A DNA stretch of 64,000 nt from Actinomycetota bacterium (GCA_002721755.1 PBLL01000015.1:1-64000), one strand, 5' to 3'; positions 48,334 to 57,322 are shown, counted from the first letter of the stretch. Numbers and translations are program-made. Notes: generated from the letters alone by a model not told the origin.

Positions 48334-48431
48334 AAAATCACCTTCCGTACATAAAAGAAACTATCCTCAATTCAACTAGTTATTATGTATCGGAGTTTTA
48401 CCGAAATATTTTTTTATTACAGGCGAGCAAA

Positions 48432-48755
48432 ATGAACACTGACACTTCTGAAAATACTGATATTCAATCCGCGAGTAAAACATTTTCAACTTCAATGGTG
48501 ATTTCTGGCATCAGGTGCACTTTGAGCTACGTAGTGTTTCCTTGGCTATTGCCGCTGGCGGGTGTAGCTGGCGGTGTTACAGCGGGACTGGGACTTCCAA
48601 TCGGTTTAATTGCAATTTTTTTCAATGTGTTAAGTATTCGCAGGTTCTGGACCAGTGATCATAATTTGAAGTGGATTATTGCCACGATAAATGCAGGCGT
48701 AATAATCCTTCTTTTGATTCTCGTCGTTATGGACCTTGCAGACCTTTTGTCTTAA
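48432..48755 (+). CDS. Small membrane protein of unknown function
   Basis: 107 aa. After a polar Ser/Thr-rich start (1-20) there are three hydrophobic segments: about residues 25-50 (rich in Gly, with LAGVAGGVTAGLGLPIGL), 50-65, and 78-102 (IIATINAGVIILLLILVVM). I do not recognise the family. The next membrane gene starts 7 nt after its stop, so the two are co-transcribed. The gene runs divergently from the acyl-CoA ligase across a 98-bp gap. Confidence 0.65.
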   Translation: MNTDTSENTDIQSASKTFSTSMVISGIRCTLSYVVFPWLLPLAGVAGGVTAGLGLPIGLIAIFFNVLSIRRFWTSDHNLKWIIATINAGVIILLLILVVMDLADLLS

Positions 48756-48762
48756 AAATCAC

Positions 48763-49173
48763 ATGGCGAATACAAAAAAAGCTTTAAGCAAAGTTAAAAA
48801 GTTTATTTTAACTTTTCTAGGTTTTATCTGCGTTGCTTTAGGGCTCATTGGAATTGTCGTTCCGGGACTCCCAACTACTGTTTTCATGATAATTGCTGCT
48901 TGGCTTTTCTCGATTTCAAGCCCGCGCTTTGAAAAATGGCTTCTTGGTCTTCCTAGAATTGGTCCCGCTATTTCGAACTATCGGGAAGGCCTCGGAATGC
49001 CCAAAAAGGCAAAATATTTTGCAGTTTGCTCAATAGTGGTCTTTTGTTCTCTAGCAACAATTTTTTTGCTGTCAAATACAATCATTAAATTTGTTGTAGC
49101 AGCTGTCGGAGTATTAGGAATCTGGTATATAACAACTAAAGTCCCAACCCGTGAAAGAATCAACTATGGCTGA
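48763..49173 (+). CDS. DUF454 (YbaN-like) membrane protein
   Basis: 136 aa from the ATG at 48763; an earlier in-frame start at 48736 would overlap the previous gene. The DUF454 signature is clear: LGLIGIVVPGLPTTVFMIIAAWLFSISSPRF (about 18-48, in part), and WLLGLPRIGPAISNY. Four TM helices are predicted by eye. The family is widespread and its role is unknown. It converges with the SDR gene; the two stops are 11 nt apart. Confidence 0.88.
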   Translation: MANTKKALSKVKKFILTFLGFICVALGLIGIVVPGLPTTVFMIIAAWLFSISSPRFEKWLLGLPRIGPAISNYREGLGMPKKAKYFAVCSIVVFCSLATIFLLSNTIIKFVVAAVGVLGIWYITTKVPTRERINYG

Positions 49174-49184
49174 CAAAAAATTTC

Positions 49185-49973
49185 TTAAGTGCTAAAAAAT
49201 TCAGAATAGTCAGGACCAGCTCTTAGAGAATGTCCACCATCTACGGTAAATGTTTGCCCGGTGATCCATCTCGAGTCCGGTCCTAATAGGAAACACACCA
49301 TTGCTGCCACATCTTCAGGTATTCCAACCTCACCCAAAGGTATGTTCTTAAGGTAACTCTTGTAAATTTCACTTTCGCGCGGTATTACTTCCATCATTTC
49401 GGTAGCTATAAAACCTGGTCTGACGGAGTTGAATCGTATTTGGAGTTCTCCATACTCATTGGCTGCATTTTGCATCATTGTTTCGATTCCAGCTTTCGAA
49501 ACTGTATAGGCAGCAAAAAAAGGATGCGTTAGTTGCGATGCAATTGAAGACATTCCGATAAATGATCCCTTTCCATTATTTTTGAAATAAGGAATTGAGT
49601 GTTTTACACAGTGCATGGTTCCGAGAATGTTTAGCCTCAGGGTGTCTAAATACTGTTCTGCGTCAAGATTTTCGTAAGGACCCAACCCTATTGCTCCTCC
49701 GGCGTTAGCAACAAGACCTTCTAGTTCGCCTGAAGGACCGGCAGCTCTTGAAATGCAATCACGGACAGATTCTTCGTCGGTAACATCACAAACCACATAG
49801 GCGACTTCAACTCCATGAAGCTTGTGAATTTTTTCAGCAGTTTGTTTTAATGTTTCCAGTGTCCGACCACATATTGTTACAGTTGCTCCCCGTTCCGCTA
49901 GGGATTCTGCACAAGCTCGACCAATGCCTGTACCACCTCCAGTTATCAGAACTCTCATTTCATCAAAAGACAT
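49185..49973 (-). CDS. Short-chain dehydrogenase/reductase
   Basis: 262 aa from the ATG at 49973, chosen because an AGGAGA ribosome site sits 5 nt before it; an earlier start at 49988 would contain that site. Classical SDR motifs: ITGGGTGIGRACAE (cofactor), VANAGGAIG (NNAG-type), GMSSIASQ (Ser) and YTVSKAGIE (Tyr-x3-Lys). It oxidises or reduces a small alcohol or enoyl intermediate with NAD(P). The substrate cannot be told. It is divergent from the riboswitch-controlled thiamine transporter. Confidence 0.92.
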   Translation of the reverse strand: MSFDEMRVLITGGGTGIGRACAESLAERGATVTICGRTLETLKQTAEKIHKLHGVEVAYVVCDVTDEESVRDCISRAAGPSGELEGLVANAGGAIGLGPYENLDAEQYLDTLRLNILGTMHCVKHSIPYFKNNGKGSFIGMSSIASQLTHPFFAAYTVSKAGIETMMQNAANEYGELQIRFNSVRPGFIATEMMEVIPRESEIYKSYLKNIPLGEVGIPEDVAAMVCFLLGPDSRWITGQTFTVDGGHSLRAGPDYSEFFST

Positions 49974-50037
49974 TTTTCTCCTATTCAAGAAAAGACTTAA
50001 CTAACCCTTGTAAAAGCGATACTATATGAATTGACAT

Positions 50038-50131
50038 ACGGGGAGCTCGGACCATCCGAGCTGAGAGGACTGAGTCCGGTATCGGAGGGCAGTTGACCCG
50101 AGAACCTGATCTGGGTAATGCCAGCGGAGGA
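50038..50131 (+). promoter_or_regulatory. TPP (thi-box) riboswitch
   Basis: The leader holds the conserved TPP aptamer: GGGGAGC at the 5' side, GCTGAGA (50060-50066), a GACCC (50095-50099) and the 3' core GAACCTGATCTGGGTAATGC (50102-50121) followed by CAGCGGAGGA. Local stems are GCTCGGA/TCCGAGC (50045-50061) and GGAC/GTCC (50067-50077). The Shine-Dalgarno GGAGG (50126-50130) is the last part of the aptamer, so TPP binding should hide it and stop translation of the transporter genes. No separate terminator is visible. Confidence 0.93.
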
Positions 50132-50134
50132 ATG

Positions 50135-51178
50135 ATGAAAAAATATTTTAAGCTCACAACACTAACACTGGTTCTAACGTTGCTTTCTTGTGCGAGTTCT
50201 GAAACCGCTTCAAATAATAATCAAACTGGGTCTTCTGTTACTCTGCTAACTCATGATTCATTTACTGTTTCGGATGGAATCTTTGATTCTTTTACCTCCG
50301 AAACTGGTATTTCAGTTGAGCAATTAGCTTTAGGTGATACTGGGCAACTCATCTCTGCAGCTATTTTGACTAAAGAAGACCCCCTAGGTGATGTCATCTT
50401 TGGTATTGACAATACATTTCTTGGTAGAGCGGTTAACGCCGAGATACTGGAAACCTACGAATCGCCAAATAAGAATCAAATACGAGATCACTTTGATCAT
50501 GACCAATCTCCCTATTTAACCCCAATTGATTTCGGTCATGTGTGTGTCAACTATTGGAAGGATTACTTCACTGAGTCCCTACCACCCCCAAATAATTTTC
50601 ACGATCTAATTGACCCCGCTTACTCGAACTTACTTGTCGTGCAAAATCCCGAAACATCTTCGCCCGGTTTGGCTTTCTTGATTGCTACTATTTCGCATTT
50701 CGGAGAAAATTGGTTGAATTTCTGGGAGAAATTAGACGAAAACAACGTTTCTGTTACAAGCGATTGGGAGAGTTCTTACTACGGTGAATTTATTGCTGGT
50801 GATGGTCAGAAACCACTAGTTGTTTCATATGCATCAAGTCCCATAGCGGAGTTAATTTTTTCGGATCCAGAAAGCGGGATTCCTCCAACTGGAATAATTG
50901 AAGACACCTGTTTCAAACAAGTTGAGTATGCGGGAATTCTAAGAGGTACTAAGAAAAGAACTGAGGCTGAAGCGCTTATTGATTTTTTGCTATCAAATAC
51001 CTTTCAAGAAGACATACCTTTCAACATGTTCATGATGCCAGTTTCCTCCGAGGCCGAATTGCCGGATGAATTTACTGACTATCCGGAGATACAAACAGGA
51101 TTTTCGTTATCAGCATTTGAAATAGATGAAAGACGAAATATTTGGACTGATTTGTGGACAGAAAAAATACTCCGCTGA
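50135..51178 (+). CDS. thiB: Thiamine ABC transporter, substrate-binding lipoprotein
   Basis: About 347 aa. The ATG at 50135 is 4 nt from GGAGG; the ATG at 50132 is too close but cannot be excluded; anything farther upstream lies in the riboswitch. A lipoprotein signal ends LTLLSCASS (Cys near 18). The mature part matches ThiB: VTLLTHDSFTVSDGIFDSF, DVIFGIDNTFLGRA, TPIDFGHVCVNYW, LLVVQNPETSSPGLAFL and ending with a Trp-rich IWTDLWTEK. It binds thiamine (or TPP) outside the cell and gives it to ThiP. The TPP riboswitch ahead of it strongly supports this assignment over iron binding. Confidence 0.93.
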   Translation: MKKYFKLTTLTLVLTLLSCASSETASNNNQTGSSVTLLTHDSFTVSDGIFDSFTSETGISVEQLALGDTGQLISAAILTKEDPLGDVIFGIDNTFLGRAVNAEILETYESPNKNQIRDHFDHDQSPYLTPIDFGHVCVNYWKDYFTESLPPPNNFHDLIDPAYSNLLVVQNPETSSPGLAFLIATISHFGENWLNFWEKLDENNVSVTSDWESSYYGEFIAGDGQKPLVVSYASSPIAELIFSDPESGIPPTGIIEDTCFKQVEYAGILRGTKKRTEAEALIDFLLSNTFQEDIPFNMFMMPVSSEAELPDEFTDYPEIQTGFSLSAFEIDERRNIWTDLWTEKILR

Positions 51179-52764
51179 ATCAACCAATAGGTAAAAAACA
51201 GTGGTTGCTGGTTCTTTTACCTTTTTCCTATTTCTCTTTCTTCTTTTTTCTCCCAGTTCTAAAAATTTTTGGAACTACCTCAAATGCTTTTTTTCATCCA
51301 ATTCGTAAAATACTTTTTGAATCATCTTTTTGGGAAATAGTTTGGTTTACTTTCTGGCAGGCAGCGGTTTCAACTGTTCTATCTATCCTCTTTGCTTTTC
51401 CTGCAATTTTTCTTTTCTCGAAGTATGACTTTAAAGCTTTGCGCGTCATCCGATCTCTTGTCACGATTCCTTTTGTTTTACCTACCGTTGTAGTAGCTAG
51501 TGCATTTACAGCTGTTTTTTCGAAATTCAATCTGGATCAGGGAATGCTGAATTTAAAGCATACTGTTTTCGCTATTTTGCTTGCTCACATTTTTTTCAAC
51601 TCTTCAATAGCGATCCGCGTGATCTCTTCGTTTTGGGAAGGACTCGACGATAGTCCTGAAAATCAAGCAAGAATTTTAGGTGCGAATATTTATAAAACTT
51701 TCTTTCAAATCACTATCCCGCGCATTTTGCCTGCAATAATCTCCGCGGCAACTACTATTTTTCTTTTTTGCGTGACTTCTTTCGGGGTCATTCTTATTCT
51801 TGGAGGCCCTAAAACTGCAACAATCGAAACTGAAATATGGCGGCACGCTATCTGGAGAGGAGATATAACGCAGGCAAGCGTATTCGCAGTAATTCAATTT
51901 ACTTTCGTGACCGTACTTTCTGTATTTCTGGTAAGGAATGAGAAAAAAGTAACCAAAACAGAGAGTCTTTCCCTGAAAAGAAAAACGAAACCTAGAAAAT
52001 TGGTTTTAACTGCCCACTTAATTTATCTTTTTTGTTTGTTTTGTTTGCCCTTGATTATCCTCTTAGATCGCTCGTTAAAAAACTATTCATCTGATCCTTT
52101 TGCATTTTTTTCAGGGTTAACTGAACGCAGCAACGTAATTCCAATTTCTCCACTCGCTTCTTTATGGAATTCACTTATCTTCGCGGGAGTTGCCACTTTA
52201 ATAGCAGTTTTTTTGGGAACTCTTACTTCTACTCTCATCGTTCACGGCAACAGAATGGTCTCTAATTTTATGAATATTTCCACCTCTATTCCTTTGGGGG
52301 TTTCTGCTGTAACAATAGGTTTTGGTGTTTTTGTTTTTTTCACTGGGTCCCTAGCTGGCTTGCGAAACTCTTTTTGGCTAATTCCAATACTTCATGCACT
52401 TATAGGAATTCCATTTGTTGTAAGGGGTCTTGTCCCAGCAATGCGTCGAATTCCATCACGTTTTTACGAAAGCTCTAGCCTCCTCGGAGTAACTCCTCTT
52501 AGAACTTGGTTTGATTTAGATTTAAGACTTTCAATGCGTCCCCTTCTTGTTGGGGCTGGATTCTCATTTGCCATATCCCTTGGAGAATTCGGTGCTACTT
52601 CTTTTCTTCCTAGAAATCCCGACAATCTCACAGCGCCGTTGGTGATTTACCGGCTATTAGGTACACCTGGGCAAGAGTTGCGTGGTCAAGCTATGGCACT
52701 TGCGATCGTCTTAGCGGCAATCACTTCTTTCAGCATCTTCAGTATTGAGCAAATACGGAAATAA
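51154..52764 (+). CDS. thiP: Thiamine ABC transporter permease
   Basis: 536 aa, GTG start at 51154, overlapping thiB by 25 nt. It is a duplicated ABC permease with about 12 TM helices. Each half ends with an EAA-type loop: ENQARILGANIYKTFFQITIP (about 168-188, in part) and FYESSSLLGVTPLRTWFDLDL (about 436-456, in part). ThiP has exactly this fused two-domain form. No ATPase gene (thiQ) follows: the next gene lies on the other strand, so the motor protein must come from elsewhere in the genome. Confidence 0.9.
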   Translation: MDRKNTPLNQPIGKKQWLLVLLPFSYFSFFFFLPVLKIFGTTSNAFFHPIRKILFESSFWEIVWFTFWQAAVSTVLSILFAFPAIFLFSKYDFKALRVIRSLVTIPFVLPTVVVASAFTAVFSKFNLDQGMLNLKHTVFAILLAHIFFNSSIAIRVISSFWEGLDDSPENQARILGANIYKTFFQITIPRILPAIISAATTIFLFCVTSFGVILILGGPKTATIETEIWRHAIWRGDITQASVFAVIQFTFVTVLSVFLVRNEKKVTKTESLSLKRKTKPRKLVLTAHLIYLFCLFCLPLIILLDRSLKNYSSDPFAFFSGLTERSNVIPISPLASLWNSLIFAGVATLIAVFLGTLTSTLIVHGNRMVSNFMNISTSIPLGVSAVTIGFGVFVFFTGSLAGLRNSFWLIPILHALIGIPFVVRGLVPAMRRIPSRFYESSSLLGVTPLRTWFDLDLRLSMRPLLVGAGFSFAISLGEFGATSFLPRNPDNLTAPLVIYRLLGTPGQELRGQAMALAIVLAAITSFSIFSIEQIRK

Positions 52765-52767
52765 AAT

Positions 52768-53568
52768 CTATTCTCTTGTGGCCTTATTTTTCACCAAAGC
52801 TAATTGTCGACTTTGTGCTACCAGTGAACCAGTACTATCCCAAAGACGTCCAGTTTCGATCGTAGAACCATTCTGAAAATCATCTGTGTAGAAATGTCCT
52901 GCCAACCAACCTTCTGTTGGAAATTTACGTATTTGAACACTTAGTTGAACTGTGGGGACCCACCCAAGCCTTCCCAATCTTGAAAATATCGAAGGAGGGA
53001 AGGCGTCCGAAAAAAGCGCCAAAGCCAAAGAATCTGGCTCGGTCGAGTCACAAAATCTTATCCAGCCATATACTTCAGCCTTTTGAGAATCACTTTCCAT
53101 TTCAGCTATACGAACCTCTACTCTTCTCCGAATCGGCAATTCAATACCTTGACTTGCTGAAGACCTCTCGCTGCATTTTTCTGGAGGTGGCAAGATCGGA
53201 GGTTGTATTTCAAAATTACGTGAATCATTATTCTTAATTTCCAAATTTCCGAACTCTGCTACTACTTTCAATGCAAGTTTTTGTTCTTGTATCATTGAAC
53301 CTTCACAAGTTGAAATACTGTTACCTTCTTTTAGTAACACCGCCTCCACTTCTGACTCAGCTTTAATATTTCCTGGACGCAAGAAATGCGCACTAGCGGA
53401 AAGTAAATCGCTGAATGTAGTCTGCTGTTTCATGGCACGCAGAACGACAGCTAGTAAATAGCCACCATTGGGAACATTTCCTATGTTCCAGTTTTCATTT
53501 AGATGACCATACCAATGGTTTTCTTCTCTTTTTTCAAAAGTTGTTTCATCAATAAACTGTGACACCAT
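52768..53568 (-). CDS. Acyl-CoA thioesterase (TesB-like double hot-dog)
   Basis: 266 aa from the ATG at 53568. The pattern of a double hot-dog thioesterase is visible: WYGHLNENWNIGNVPNGGYLLAVV (about 20-43, in part), ASAHFLRPG, and, in the second half, RVEVRIAEME, GWIRFCDSTEPDSLALALFSD, and WLAGHFYTDD. It would hydrolyse long-chain or unusual acyl-CoAs in the cytoplasm. It stands 18 nt after the DAGK-like gene and is last in the tatA-tatC-helY run. Confidence 0.85.
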   Translation of the reverse strand: MVSQFIDETTFEKREENHWYGHLNENWNIGNVPNGGYLLAVVLRAMKQQTTFSDLLSASAHFLRPGNIKAESEVEAVLLKEGNSISTCEGSMIQEQKLALKVVAEFGNLEIKNNDSRNFEIQPPILPPPEKCSERSSASQGIELPIRRRVEVRIAEMESDSQKAEVYGWIRFCDSTEPDSLALALFSDAFPPSIFSRLGRLGWVPTVQLSVQIRKFPTEGWLAGHFYTDDFQNGSTIETGRLWDSTGSLVAQSRQLALVKNKATRE

Positions 53569-53586
53569 CAATCATCTTTCTATGCA

Positions 53587-54195
53587 CTAAACAATTACTT
53601 TTAAAGCTTGCTCTTCAATTCTGAATGAAACATTTGAAAAGTTGCCGACCTTTTGACCATCAATTCGAACACAGCTATTTTTTGGGAGATCAAACTGTTC
53701 TGCTTTAACTCTTTCATATCTAATTCCCGGATGAGGCACATGTGTTCCAGAAGCAGCACGTCGTAAAGCTTTTAATTTCTGTCCGAAATTTAAATCAATT
53801 TTCAATACATCTAGTCTTCCATCTCCCGGGTGAGCTTTCGGCGCCACATTCATTTTCCCGTAGTAGGCGACATTAGAAATTAAAATCATTTCGCCAAAAA
53901 ATTTTTTCCCTATTAAGACATGAGAAGAAAACCAGAAAATCTTTCCATCCAACAAGATGCACCCCAAATCGACATTGACACCTGCAGCTCCTTCTTTATG
54001 TAGACGGCTTCTATCAGAACGTCCGCCCAAAGTTCTCCATAAGTCTCCACCTAAAAGTCCAAACACTGGGAGAGTTTTCTCATTTCGTTTGTAAGCGTTT
54101 ATCTGCTTAAAAAGATCTTCGTTGCTCTGCACAACTAATCCATCAGCAGGTAACGAAGTGGCCGAACCCCAACTATCACCCTTGTTCAAATTCAT
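53587..54195 (-). CDS. Short diacylglycerol/lipid-kinase-like protein with altered GGD motif
   Basis: 202 aa. It resembles the C-terminal half of YegS/DgkB-type lipid kinases: SNVAYYGKMNVAPKAHPGDG (about 106-125) and GRLDVLKI match the family's conserved substrate and Mg region. In place of the catalytic GGDGTxN it has LLGGDLWRTLGG (residues ~47-58). The protein is shorter than the usual ~300 aa, lacking most of the nucleotide-binding lobe. It may bind lipid or serve an unknown kinase role; function is not assigned. It overlaps helY by 4 nt, and the next gene is the thioesterase. Confidence 0.6.
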   Translation of the reverse strand: MNLNKGDSWGSATSLPADGLVVQSNEDLFKQINAYKRNEKTLPVFGLLGGDLWRTLGGRSDRSRLHKEGAAGVNVDLGCILLDGKIFWFSSHVLIGKKFFGEMILISNVAYYGKMNVAPKAHPGDGRLDVLKIDLNFGQKLKALRRAASGTHVPHPGIRYERVKAEQFDLPKNSCVRIDGQKVGNFSNVSFRIEEQALKVIV

Positions 54196-56216
54196 ATCAT
54201 TCGACTCTCGGCCTCTTTTGAGAGGATTGAATCAAATTCCGTATTTACCACTACTACTCCCCTTTCTATTAAATCGATCGCACTAAGAGCTGTTTTTCTG
54301 CTCTCAGAAGGCAAAACATTTGATATCTGTTTCAATAGATCCATTGAGAGTCGTAAATTTCTAACAAATTCACCCCCAGAAAATTCTTCTGTTAAAACAT
54401 CGCTCAACTCTGAACCTAAAACCCAGTCATGTATGACTTGCGCAAATCCTGGATCTGGATTAACGATACTTTCAATTTTGTAACTGTCTTCGATTTCTGA
54501 AATTTCTCTATTCAATAGCAGGAGTTTTTCAATTCGTTCACTTGCAAAACTCCAATGAGTTTGCTGTTTCCTTATTTTACGGTCATGTCTTCTGTTGTTG
54601 TAAACAAAACATGACACTAAAGCTGCTAATTCTTCCTCTCTAAGATCTTCAAAAATTCCTTCTGAAATAGACTTTGTGATCAACAGGTCGTGCTCATTAA
54701 ATATCCTTGTTAAAGGCTCACCTATCTCAGTTAATTTCCAACCGTGCGCCATTCCACTTTTTTCCAAGACATTTCTTCGAGCAGAAACTTCTTCAAGAAG
54801 GTTACGGTTTGAAGTTTTGGGATTCCTCTCGTTTTGAAATTGTGCGAAAGAAGAAGCGAGAAGTCTTGTCGCTTCTTCTTCAGTTCTGGTGGCCAATAAG
54901 TTCGCAATCATGTTGTAAGTGGGTGTAAATGCGGAAGAGAGCCTGAAGTCTTTACTTGTAGTTAAATCAACTACTTCACCAAATGTAATGAAGGGCGACC
55001 AGCATGTAAGAGTATGGCCTTCCTCATCTATTCCTCGTCGACCCGCCCTTCCAGTTAACTGAGTGAATTGACTGGGTTTCAATATGTCATGAGTTTCACC
55101 ATTAAATTTGGTTACTTTTTCGATGACTACAGACCGCGCGGGCATGTTTATTCCTACTGCTAAAGTTTCAGTAGCAAAAACGACCTTCAGCAAGCCTTCA
55201 GAAAACAGTTCTTCTATTGTTTGTTTAAAAAGTGGTAAAAGACCAGCATGGTGTGATGCAAAACCTTTTTTGAAACCTTCTAAAAGTGTGTCAACTTTTA
55301 AGAGTTCTTTTTCTTCTGCTGAGAGTACTGCAATTCTGTTTTCTGCATAGGCAACTGCTCGGTCCGATTCATTTTTTGTATTTAAAGAATATGAATACCT
55401 CACCATCGCATCTCGAGCATCATCACAACCCTTCCGGCTGAATATGAAGAAGATCGCCGGCAGCATTTGATTTTTTTGAAGCTCCAATACAACTTCGCTA
55501 CGACGGGGTGTTGTCCAACGATAGGAAAATTTTCGACCTTTGCCTCGATTTACAGTTTTAAAGATTGCACCTTTGCTGTTTGGTTTACCATTTTTTAATA
55601 CGGGTATTCTCACTAACCTATGACTCTTATTCTTCTCAGTGGCTAAATAATGTCCCTTCAATGGAACCGGTCGTGTGTTACGGGTTATCTGGGAATTATT
55701 TCCGCGTACCGAGATGATCCAGTCATTAAGTTCATCGGAATTTGAAACAGTTGCGGACAGAGCGACAAGTAAAATTTCTTTCGGCAATGTTAGAATAATT
55801 TCTTCCCATACCGCTCCTCTGTATGGGTCTTCCAGAAAATGGATCTCGTCTAAAACAACACAATAAAGATCTTCAGGTACGCCTTTTGAGCTGTAGAGCA
55901 TATTCCTCAGAACTTCGGTTGTCATCACAAGAATTCTGGAATCATTTCTGATTGAATGGTCTCCTGTAACAAGACCAACATTATTAAATCCAAATTCTTC
56001 AGAAAAATCTCTAAACTTTTGATTACACAAAGCCTTTATGGGAGCTGTGTAATAAACCCGTTTCGAACTCTTCAAAGCTTTTGCTATTGCATACTCTGCT
56101 ATCAAGGTTTTTCCGCTTGACGTAGGTGCTGTCACTAAAACTGAATTTTCCCCTTCCAAAGCTTCAATAGCTTCTTTCTGGAAGTCATCAAGTTGAAAAT
56201 TCTGGTCGATCTTCAA
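54192..56216 (-). CDS. DEVH-box helicase, HelY/Ski2-like
   Basis: 674 aa SF2 helicase. Motifs: I (TAPTSSGKTLIAEYAI, residues ~29-44), II (LDEIHF, DEIH form), III (ALSATVSN), IV-VI (FASHHAGLLPLFKQTIEELF, FATETLAVGINMPARSVVI and QLTGRAGRRGIDEEG). A DSHCT-like helical C-terminus (GGEFVRNLRLSMDLLKQI) follows. It fits actinobacterial HelY and Mtr4/Ski2 RNA helicases, though shorter than mycobacterial HelY (about 900 aa). The tatA-tatC-helY order is the same as in mycobacteria. It overlaps tatC and the DAGK-like gene by 4 nt each. Confidence 0.9.
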   Translation of the reverse strand: MKIDQNFQLDDFQKEAIEALEGENSVLVTAPTSSGKTLIAEYAIAKALKSSKRVYYTAPIKALCNQKFRDFSEEFGFNNVGLVTGDHSIRNDSRILVMTTEVLRNMLYSSKGVPEDLYCVVLDEIHFLEDPYRGAVWEEIILTLPKEILLVALSATVSNSDELNDWIISVRGNNSQITRNTRPVPLKGHYLATEKNKSHRLVRIPVLKNGKPNSKGAIFKTVNRGKGRKFSYRWTTPRRSEVVLELQKNQMLPAIFFIFSRKGCDDARDAMVRYSYSLNTKNESDRAVAYAENRIAVLSAEEKELLKVDTLLEGFKKGFASHHAGLLPLFKQTIEELFSEGLLKVVFATETLAVGINMPARSVVIEKVTKFNGETHDILKPSQFTQLTGRAGRRGIDEEGHTLTCWSPFITFGEVVDLTTSKDFRLSSAFTPTYNMIANLLATRTEEEATRLLASSFAQFQNERNPKTSNRNLLEEVSARRNVLEKSGMAHGWKLTEIGEPLTRIFNEHDLLITKSISEGIFEDLREEELAALVSCFVYNNRRHDRKIRKQQTHWSFASERIEKLLLLNREISEIEDSYKIESIVNPDPGFAQVIHDWVLGSELSDVLTEEFSGGEFVRNLRLSMDLLKQISNVLPSESRKTALSAIDLIERGVVVVNTEFDSILSKEAESRMI

Positions 56217-56980
56217 GCCTCAGTCCGCATCTTACGATTTCTCAACGAACCAACAAGTATTGCGATTTCATAGAAGAAAACCATTGGAACAGAGAGAATT
56301 ACTAACGTAAAGGGGTCTCCACTCGGAGTTAAGACAGCGACTAAAGCTACAACTCCGACTATTGCATACCTTCGACTTCGGCGTAAGGCACTTGGAGTTA
56401 GAACTCCTAGTAGTTGTAGAAATATTAAGAGTAATGGGAACTCGAAACCTATTCCAAAGGCCACAATCATCTTAATAACAAAACCTATGTATTTAGATGG
56501 AGAGAAAACGCTTACTAAATCAGGCCCTCCAATGTCGACTAAAAAATCGAGTGCGCGCGGGATGCTCCAATACGCTAGGACTGCCCCTGCTATGAATAAG
56601 AGTAGCCCTGATAAGACAAAAGGTATTGCCCACTTTTTTTCTTTAGCCAGCAATCCTGGTGCAATGAAACGCCAAGCCTGCCATAGAAGCATTGGCACTG
56701 AGAGTATAAGTCCCCCATAACCTGCAATAGTTAATCTGACGCTGAAAGGTTCTAGAGGGTCAGTCACGAGAAGATCACAACCAAGACCAAAAATTGAATC
56801 ACTACCTGAAGCACCTCTAATTTGGCAATATGGTTCCAATAAAAGTTCTAGAATCCAGTCGTACAAGAACCAACAGGCTATTCCTCCAACGCAAATCGAA
56901 ATAATGGAAATAAGTAACCGTTTCCTCAACTCTTGTAGATGTCCAAGAAGAGGCATCCGGTCCTTTTCGTTTGCAACCAC
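56213..56980 (-). CDS. tatC: Twin-arginine translocase subunit TatC
   Basis: 255 aa with six TM segments. The N-terminus MPLLGHLQELRKRLL is the TatC signature that binds the twin-arginine signal. The first periplasmic loop and the Phe/Pro-containing LEPFSVRLTIAGYGGLILSVP region are also typical. TatC recognises folded Tat substrates. It starts directly after tatA (no gap) and overlaps helY by 4 nt. Confidence 0.96.
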   Translation of the reverse strand: MVANEKDRMPLLGHLQELRKRLLISIISICVGGIACWFLYDWILELLLEPYCQIRGASGSDSIFGLGCDLLVTDPLEPFSVRLTIAGYGGLILSVPMLLWQAWRFIAPGLLAKEKKWAIPFVLSGLLLFIAGAVLAYWSIPRALDFLVDIGGPDLVSVFSPSKYIGFVIKMIVAFGIGFEFPLLLIFLQLLGVLTPSALRRSRRYAIVGVVALVAVLTPSGDPFTLVILSVPMVFFYEIAILVGSLRNRKMRTEA

Positions 56981-57256
56981 TTAACTGCTCTGATCTTTCA
57001 GATCATTAATATTTGCTTGCTCTTCTTGCTCTTGTTCTTCTTGCTTTAATAGTGCTCCTTGTGCTCTCGCTTTACTTTCAATTTCAGGATCTTCAACCGC
57101 GCTCCGAAGTTCTTCTTGAAAACTTCTACTCATTCGTTTCACATCGGTCAAAAATTTCCCAATTTTTCTAGCAAACTCTGGAAGTCGTTCTGGACCGAGA
57201 AGGAGTAGTCCAAGAAGCAAAATTACTAAAACCTCACCACCACCAATATTTCCCAT
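56981..57256 (-). CDS. tatA: Twin-arginine translocase subunit TatA/TatB family
   Basis: 91 aa. One TM helix (GGEVLVILLLGLLLLGPERL, about 6-25) is followed by the hinge Gly-Pro and the amphipathic helix LPEFARKIGKFLTDVKRMS, then a Gln/Glu-rich tail. The form LGPERLPE leans toward TatB in some species, but the single gene next to tatC fits actinobacterial TatA. It forms the translocation pore or its coupling unit. The start is divergent from the GDPD gene across 66 bp. Confidence 0.9.
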   Translation of the reverse strand: MGNIGGGEVLVILLLGLLLLGPERLPEFARKIGKFLTDVKRMSRSFQEELRSAVEDPEIESKARAQGALLKQEEQEQEEQANINDLKDQSS

Positions 57257-57322
57257 CCTGTGAGCCTACATAATTAGTTTCAAATGAATGCCATAAGCAC
57301 GACGTTACGGCATGCTTAATGC

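Noticed and set aside
48432..49173. Toxin-antitoxin or phage-holin pair of small membrane proteins
   Set aside because: The second protein is clearly DUF454, and the first has three ordinary TM segments with no toxin features.
50093..50131. Upstream GTG/TTG-type start of thiB at 50093
   Set aside because: It lies inside the TPP aptamer. The signal peptide begins at the ATG codons at 50132/50135.
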